From Roseospira visakhapatnamensis (GTDB lineage: Bacteria > Pseudomonadota > Alphaproteobacteria > Rhodospirillales > Rhodospirillaceae): DNA of 64,000 nucleotides. A program made the translations under genes and the position numbers. The notes under the pieces were generated by a model. It did no database searches. It was not told the origin of the DNA and saw only the letters and a list, made by a program, of their open reading frames with translations. The first letter of the stretch is position 1, and each line of letters begins with the position of its first letter. Location of the stretch: NCBI RefSeq assembly GCF_014197915.1, contig NZ_JACIGK010000023.1:1-64000 (forward strand), in the 5' to 3' direction. Shown in pieces: positions 60,049 to 64,000 of this stretch.

Positions 60049-61035
60049 ATGACCGATCTGCTCTCGCTGGCCGTTGGAAACCTCTTGTCCGCGCCAGTGT
60101 TGTTCTTCGCCCTCGGGCTGGCGGCCGGTTTCGCCCGCTCCGACCTGACCATTCCCGACCCGATCGCCAAGGGACTGTCGCTCTACCTGATGCTGGCCAT
60201 CGGCTTCAAGGGCGGCGCGGTGATGGCCGAGCACGGCCTGTCGACCCTGCTGCTGGCCACGCTGGCGGCCGGGTTCGTCCTCAGCGCGGTGATGCCCCTG
60301 GTGGCGTTCGGCTGCCTGCGCGCCACCACCCGCCTGGAACGGCACGACGCGGCCGCCGTGGCGGCGCACTACGGATCCATCAGCCTGGTGACCTTCGTCA
60401 CCGCGACCCTGATGCTGGAGCGCATGGGCACCGGCGCCGAGGGTTTCATGGTGGCCACGGCGGCGGTCATGGAGACGCCGGCCATCCTGGTGGGGCTGTG
60501 GCTGGCCAACCGCGGCGCGGTGGCCAAGGGCCGGACGGACGACCACGGAGACGGCGACCTGTGGCGCGAGATCTTCCTCAACGGCAGCGTGGTCGTGCTG
60601 GTGGGCGCCTTCTTCATCGGCTGGATCACCGGTCCCGACGGCAAGCTGGCGCTGGCGCCATTCATCGTCGGCCCGTTCACCGGCGTTCTGTGCTTCTTCC
60701 TGCTGGACATGGGCTTGGTGACCGCGCGCCGCTTCCGCGAGGCCCGGGGCATGTCGCCGGCGGTCATCGGCTTCGGCCTGTACATGCCGGTGATCGGGGC
60801 CGCGGCCGGGCTGGCGGCGGGCTGGCTGGTGGGGCTGTCGCCGGGGGGGGTGGCGCTGCTCATGGTGCTGGCGGCCAGCGCGTCCTATATCGCCGTGCCG
60901 GCGGCCATGCGGCTGGCGCTGCCCCGCGCCAACCCCGCGCTCTATCTGACGCTGTCGCTGGGCGTCACGTTCCCGTTCAACCTGGCGATCGGGATCCCAG
61001 CGTACCATTACATCGCCCTGGCCATCGCCGGATGA
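60049..61035 (+). CDS. sbtA: Sodium-dependent bicarbonate transporter SbtA family
   Basis: Membrane permease of the SbtA family. In cyanobacteria SbtA takes up bicarbonate with sodium. The 328-residue product has about 10 spans and blocks DPIAKGLSLYLMLAIGFKGG, AAHYGSISLVTFVTATLMLE and AVMETPAILVGLWLANRG. ATG 60049 has GAGGAT upstream. Directly followed by a PII-like gene, as in cyanobacterial sbtA-sbtB. Confidence 0.92.
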   Translation: MTDLLSLAVGNLLSAPVLFFALGLAAGFARSDLTIPDPIAKGLSLYLMLAIGFKGGAVMAEHGLSTLLLATLAAGFVLSAVMPLVAFGCLRATTRLERHDAAAVAAHYGSISLVTFVTATLMLERMGTGAEGFMVATAAVMETPAILVGLWLANRGAVAKGRTDDHGDGDLWREIFLNGSVVVLVGAFFIGWITGPDGKLALAPFIVGPFTGVLCFFLLDMGLVTARRFREARGMSPAVIGFGLYMPVIGAAAGLAAGWLVGLSPGGVALLMVLAASASYIAVPAAMRLALPRANPALYLTLSLGVTFPFNLAIGIPAYHYIALAIAG

Positions 61036-61050
61036 ACGGAGACCGACGCC

Positions 61051-61359
61051 ATGGAAACGTTCACGCGCAAGAAAGTGGAAATGTTCATCGAGCGGCCGCT
61101 GTTGCGCCGCGCGCTGGCGGTCATTCGTCAGAGCGGGGCGACCGGCTACACCGTGCTGCCGACCCTGGAGGGTCATGGCCAGGAGGGCGGTTGGCAAGAC
61201 GGCGTGCCGGTGGATGCCCAGACCATGGTGCAGGTGGTGGTGATCACCTCTGACGAGCGGGCCGACGCCATCATGGAGGGCATCGCGGCGATCATCCAGA
61301 CATGGCGCGGGGTCATCTGCGCCTACGACGTCCAGGTGCTGCGCCGCGAGCGGTTCTGA
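61051..61359 (+). CDS. sbtB: PII-like protein, SbtB family
   Basis: SbtB is a PII-superfamily trimer that binds adenine nucleotides and inhibits SbtA. The 102-residue protein has an N-terminal strand ETFTRKKVEMFIERPLLRR, then GATGYTVLPTLEGHGQEGG (T-loop region) and VQVVVITSDERADAIMEGI. ATG 61051 with GGAGA upstream, 15 bases after sbtA. The pair is almost certainly an operon. Confidence 0.88.
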   Translation: METFTRKKVEMFIERPLLRRALAVIRQSGATGYTVLPTLEGHGQEGGWQDGVPVDAQTMVQVVVITSDERADAIMEGIAAIIQTWRGVICAYDVQVLRRERF

Positions 61360-61421
61360 CGCCGACGCGGCGCGGGGCCCTGGGGTCCCCCTGCCCCTGG
61401 GCTCTCCTTGGCCCCCCGGGT

Positions 61422-61449
61422 CCCTGGTCCTGACGCGTCGGGACCAGGG
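61422..61449. terminator. Candidate bidirectional terminator between sbtB and the BCCT gene
   Basis: CCCTGGTCC (61422-61430) and GGACCAGGG (61441-61449) form a nine-pair stem around a 10-base loop between convergent genes. No U-tract is present on either strand. It is nearly repeated at 63172-63199. Confidence 0.45.
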
Positions 61450-61460
61450 CCGGGCCGGCC

Positions 61461-63041
61461 TCAGCCCTTGCCGATCACGTACTTGCGCTCGTGCGACAGG
61501 CCCAGGTATAGGGTCACGCACATGGCCAGCAGGACCAGCGTGAAGGGCAGGCCCACGGTCACGGACGCCGCCTGCAGGGCCTTGAGCGCGCTCGCGCCGC
61601 CCACGAACAGCAGCACGGCGGCGATCACGCCTTCCATCACCGCCCAGAAGATGCGCTGCGGCACCGGCGCGTCCAGCTTGCCGCCGGCGGTGATGCTGTC
61701 GATCACCAGCGAGCCGGAATCCGACGACGTGATGAAGAACACCAGCACCAGGCAGATGGCCACGAACGACGTGATCGAGGCCAGCGGCAGCGACGCCAGC
61801 ATCTGGAACATGGCCTGGGATTCGTCGTTGCCGAGGCCGTTGGCCAGGGCGCCGATGCCTTGCTGAACCTGCTCCAGGCCGCTTCCGCCGAACACGGTCA
61901 TCCAGACGATGGTGACCAGGGTGGGCACCAGCAGCACGGCGACGATGAACTGACGCACGGTGCGGCCCCGGGAGACCCGGGCGATGAACATGCCGACGAA
62001 CGGCGACCAGGAGATCCACCAGGCCCAGTAGAACACCGTCCAGCCGTGCATGAAGGCTTCGTCCTCGCGGCCGAACCACAGGCTCAGGGGGACGATCGTC
62101 TGGACATAGGCGACGGTCGTCGACCACAGGCCGTTGACCAGGGCGAGCGTGGACCCGGTGAGGAACACGAACAGCAGCAGCATGATGGCCATCACCATGT
62201 TGATATTGCTGAGCACCTTGACGCCGCCGTCGAGGCCGCGCACCACCGAGATCACGGCCACCGACGTGACGGCGACGATGATGGCGATCTGGGTGTTGAT
62301 GTCGGCCGGGATGCCGAACAGGAACTCCAGGCCGCCGGCCGCCTGCCGGGCGCCCAGGCCCAGCGAGGTGGCCAGGCCGAAGATGGTGGCCAGCACCGCG
62401 ACCACGTCGATCGTGTTGCCGAACCAGCCCCAGGACCGGTCCTGCACCAGCGGGTAGAAGGCCGAGCGCACGGTCAGCGGCAGGCCCTTGTTGTAGGCGA
62501 AGAAGGCCAGCGACAGGCCGACCACGGCGTAGATGGCCCAGGGGTGCAGGCCCCAGTGAAACATGGTCGCGCCCATGGCGGTGCCGGTCGCCTCGGGCGT
62601 GTTCGGCAGCACGTTCAGGGGGGTGTGATACCAGCCGGTGTAATAGGCCACCGGTTCCGCGACGCTCCAGAACATCAGGCCGATCCCCATGCCGGCGGCG
62701 AACAGCATGGCGAACCAGGAGGTCAGCGTGAAGTCCGGCCTGGCATCCTCACCGCCCAGGCGCACGCTGCCCACGGGCAGCACGACGAGCATCAGGCAGA
62801 AGATCACGAAGATGTTGCCGGCGCCGAGAAACAGCCAGTCGAAGGTGTTGATCGACCAGGTTCGGGCGCCCTCGAAGGCGACCTTGGCCTCTTCGGGCAT
62901 CATCAGGGTGCCGACGACGAACATCAGGATCAGGGCGGCGGACACCCCGAACACGGGGTTGTGGATGTCCATCCCCATGGCCTGGATGTTGTCCTGTCCG
63001 ACCTCGTAGTCGGTGTCGTAGAGAGTTTCCGGTGGTGTCAT
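61461..63041 (-). CDS. BCCT family transporter (betaine/carnitine/choline type)
   Basis: Secondary transporter for quaternary ammonium osmolytes such as glycine betaine or choline. The product of about 526 residues has 12 spans and the family blocks AAGMGIGLMFWSVAEPVAYY, MFHWGLHPWAIYAVVGLSLA, FYWAWWISWSPFVGMFIARV and SSDSGSLVIDSITAGGKLDA. The aromatic substrate-box residues (WSPFVG region) are present. ATG 63041 is chosen with GGAGA upstream. It is flanked by similar 28-base hairpin repeats. Substrate not assigned. Confidence 0.93.
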   Translation of the reverse strand: MTPPETLYDTDYEVGQDNIQAMGMDIHNPVFGVSAALILMFVVGTLMMPEEAKVAFEGARTWSINTFDWLFLGAGNIFVIFCLMLVVLPVGSVRLGGEDARPDFTLTSWFAMLFAAGMGIGLMFWSVAEPVAYYTGWYHTPLNVLPNTPEATGTAMGATMFHWGLHPWAIYAVVGLSLAFFAYNKGLPLTVRSAFYPLVQDRSWGWFGNTIDVVAVLATIFGLATSLGLGARQAAGGLEFLFGIPADINTQIAIIVAVTSVAVISVVRGLDGGVKVLSNINMVMAIMLLLFVFLTGSTLALVNGLWSTTVAYVQTIVPLSLWFGREDEAFMHGWTVFYWAWWISWSPFVGMFIARVSRGRTVRQFIVAVLLVPTLVTIVWMTVFGGSGLEQVQQGIGALANGLGNDESQAMFQMLASLPLASITSFVAICLVLVFFITSSDSGSLVIDSITAGGKLDAPVPQRIFWAVMEGVIAAVLLFVGGASALKALQAASVTVGLPFTLVLLAMCVTLYLGLSHERKYVIGKG

Positions 63042-63171
63042 GGATCTGTGTTCTCCGTGTACGACCGTTCGCCCCGGTCGACACAAGAACGGACAGGGTG
63101 TGTCGATCGGCCGGTGTGACGGCGCCGGCGCCGCGTCGCGGCGTAGGGCCCGTGGCCTCGGGCGGCGTTGA

Positions 63172-63199
63172 CCCCGGGCCTGACGAGTCAGGACCAGGG
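63172..63199. repeat. Second copy of the 28-base hairpin-like repeat flanking the BCCT gene
   Basis: This segment matches 61422-61449 at 24 of 28 positions (core TGACGAGTCAGGACCAGGG versus TGACGCGTCGGGACCAGGG), in the same orientation. Its left arm has two mismatches, so the stem is weaker. The two copies lie just outside either end of the BCCT gene. Confidence 0.6.
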
Positions 63200-63789
63200 A
63201 CGACCGGTGACAAGGCCATCTGGCGTCGACGCCGCCCCCGGGAGCGGGGCACGCCCGGTGGGCGCGTGGGGCGGCGGATATCCTTGGACCCGAGACGTCG
63301 GGGTCCGGGGCGACCGACAGACTGCGGCGCGCCCGAGACGGGGCGCCGCCCGCCCGGTCGGGGGCAGGGTCGCCACGCGCCCTAAAGCTTATGGGATCGC
63401 CCAGAAGAATGCAACCGGGAGGCTCCAGTTCTTACCAGGGTCACGCAGCGGTTCAGGGCTTGCGAACGGTGTTTATAGAATTGGATCCGTGTCGATGCAA
63501 GATAAAATCACACGACGATCTTCGCGGGTCTGGCGACCATGGGTCGGCGAGTCTCCATCGTTTCTCAGTCTGCTTGCCATTGACCGCGACGCGCGTTTGA
63601 CGAGCGTGCCGAATTGTTTGCCGGTGATTTTGCTCGATGAGCGGCCCGTGCCCGGTGTCCCCGCGGTTGCGTCCAGGGTGGCGGTATCGTGTCGTTTTTA
63701 GGGCGACCCGGGCGCGGCCGATGAGTCACACTCGGGGGCCGTTTCGCGTCGTCGCGTCATTCGTTGCTTGAGCCCGGTTTCAGACCCCC
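63200..63789. other. Non-coding stretch upstream of holC
   Basis: No supportable gene. Positions 63380-63720 are lower in GC than the flanking genes and hold several AT-rich patches (for example near 63470-63510). The frames present are short, Ser/Arg-rich and unlike known families. It may contain the BCCT promoter side, the holC promoter or an unrecognised RNA. Confidence 0.45.
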
Positions 63790-64000
63790 ATGACCCGCGT
63801 GGACTTCTATCACCTCACCCGGTCGCCCCTGGAGCGCGCCCTGCCGCGCCTGCTGATGCGGGTCTGGCGCAGCGGTGCCCGCGCGGTGGTGCTGGCCGGG
63901 TCCCTGGAACGGGTGCGGACCCTCAACAGCCTGCTCTGGACCTTCGACGCCAACACCTGGCTGCCCCATGGCTGTGTCGATGACGGCCACGCCGACCGCC
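63790..64000 (+). CDS. holC: DNA polymerase III chi subunit (partial, runs off the window)
   Basis: The first 70 residues of HolC, which links the clamp loader to SSB. The N-terminus VDFYHLTRSPLERALPRLL and LNSLLWTFDANTWLPHG are characteristic of HolC. ATG 63790 has a weak ribosome site. The 3' end lies beyond position 64000. Confidence 0.9.
   Translation, partial: MTRVDFYHLTRSPLERALPRLLMRVWRSGARAVVLAGSLERVRTLNSLLWTFDANTWLPHGCVDDGHADR

Noticed and set aside
63168-63701. A 177-residue plus-strand frame before holC
   Set aside because: Arg/Gly/Pro-rich at first and then unlike any family, with no ribosome site; judged non-coding.

Overview
The window looks like a chromosomal segment of a high-GC anoxygenic phototrophic alphaproteobacterium, most likely a purple non-sulfur member of the Rhodospirillales. 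The basis is a purple-bacterial photosynthesis gene cluster with the typical order bchF-N-B-H-L-M-lhaA-puhA-B-C-E and a divergent aerR/ppaA-ppsR-bchG-bch2-bchP arm, together with alphaproteobacterial housekeeping genes. No puf, puc, crt, bchXYZ, bchCDI or bchE/acsF genes are present, so the photosynthesis genes are split between this locus and others. The genus cannot be fixed from the sequence alone.

Layout. Positions 92-5556 hold housekeeping genes: pyruvate kinase, ZapE-type ATPase and tyrosyl-tRNA synthetase on the minus strand, then anhydro-MurNAc kinase on the plus strand. Positions 5576-21613 (minus strand) are a bacteriochlorophyll and reaction-centre superoperon. It runs bchF, bchN, bchB, bchH, bchL, bchM, lhaA, puhA, puhB, puhC, then a striking puhE that continues in frame into a COG0523/CobW-type GTPase with a polyhistidine tract, then bchJ. 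Positions 21614-22386 are a non-coding divergent control region with two nearly adjacent long palindromes and candidate PpsR sites. Positions 22387-30465 (plus strand) are an AerR/PpaA-like regulator, PpsR, bchG, bch2, bchP, tspO, a small membrane protein and a SAM methyltransferase.

Positions 30467-46022 (minus strand) form a long run of cobalamin and cytochrome c maturation genes. In transcription order these are meaB, a GT39-like membrane glycosyltransferase, cobA, a TauE/SafE-DsbD_2-like protein, a Sco protein, ccmC-D-E-F-G-H-I, cbiX, a cbiG-cobJ fusion and cobM. Then come a degenerate hybrid transposase gene (46193-47047), hflK-hflC (minus), mrp/apbC, a sensor kinase with a periplasmic substrate-binding domain, and a four-gene type VI secretion fragment (tssA-tssB-tssC and a second tssC paralogue). 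The window ends with thyX, an sbtA-sbtB bicarbonate transport pair, a BCCT transporter flanked by similar hairpin repeats, and the 5' part of holC.

How it fits together. The two photosynthesis arms supply light-independent protochlorophyllide reduction (BchLNB), Mg chelation (BchH), methylation (BchM), hydration (BchF), esterification (BchG) and phytyl reduction (BchP). They also supply the reaction-centre H subunit and its assembly factors (PuhBCE, LhaA). AerR and PpsR are the expected regulators. The cobalamin genes make the cofactor AerR-type proteins normally sense, but this AerR copy has lost the His of its cobalamin-binding motif. The Ccm/Sco genes serve the cytochromes c and oxidases of photosynthetic and respiratory electron transport. 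The most unusual items are the PuhE-GTPase fusion, the hybrid ISAs1/IS256 transposase gene, the twin palindromes between the two photosynthesis arms, and the small T6SS cluster with two TssC proteins.
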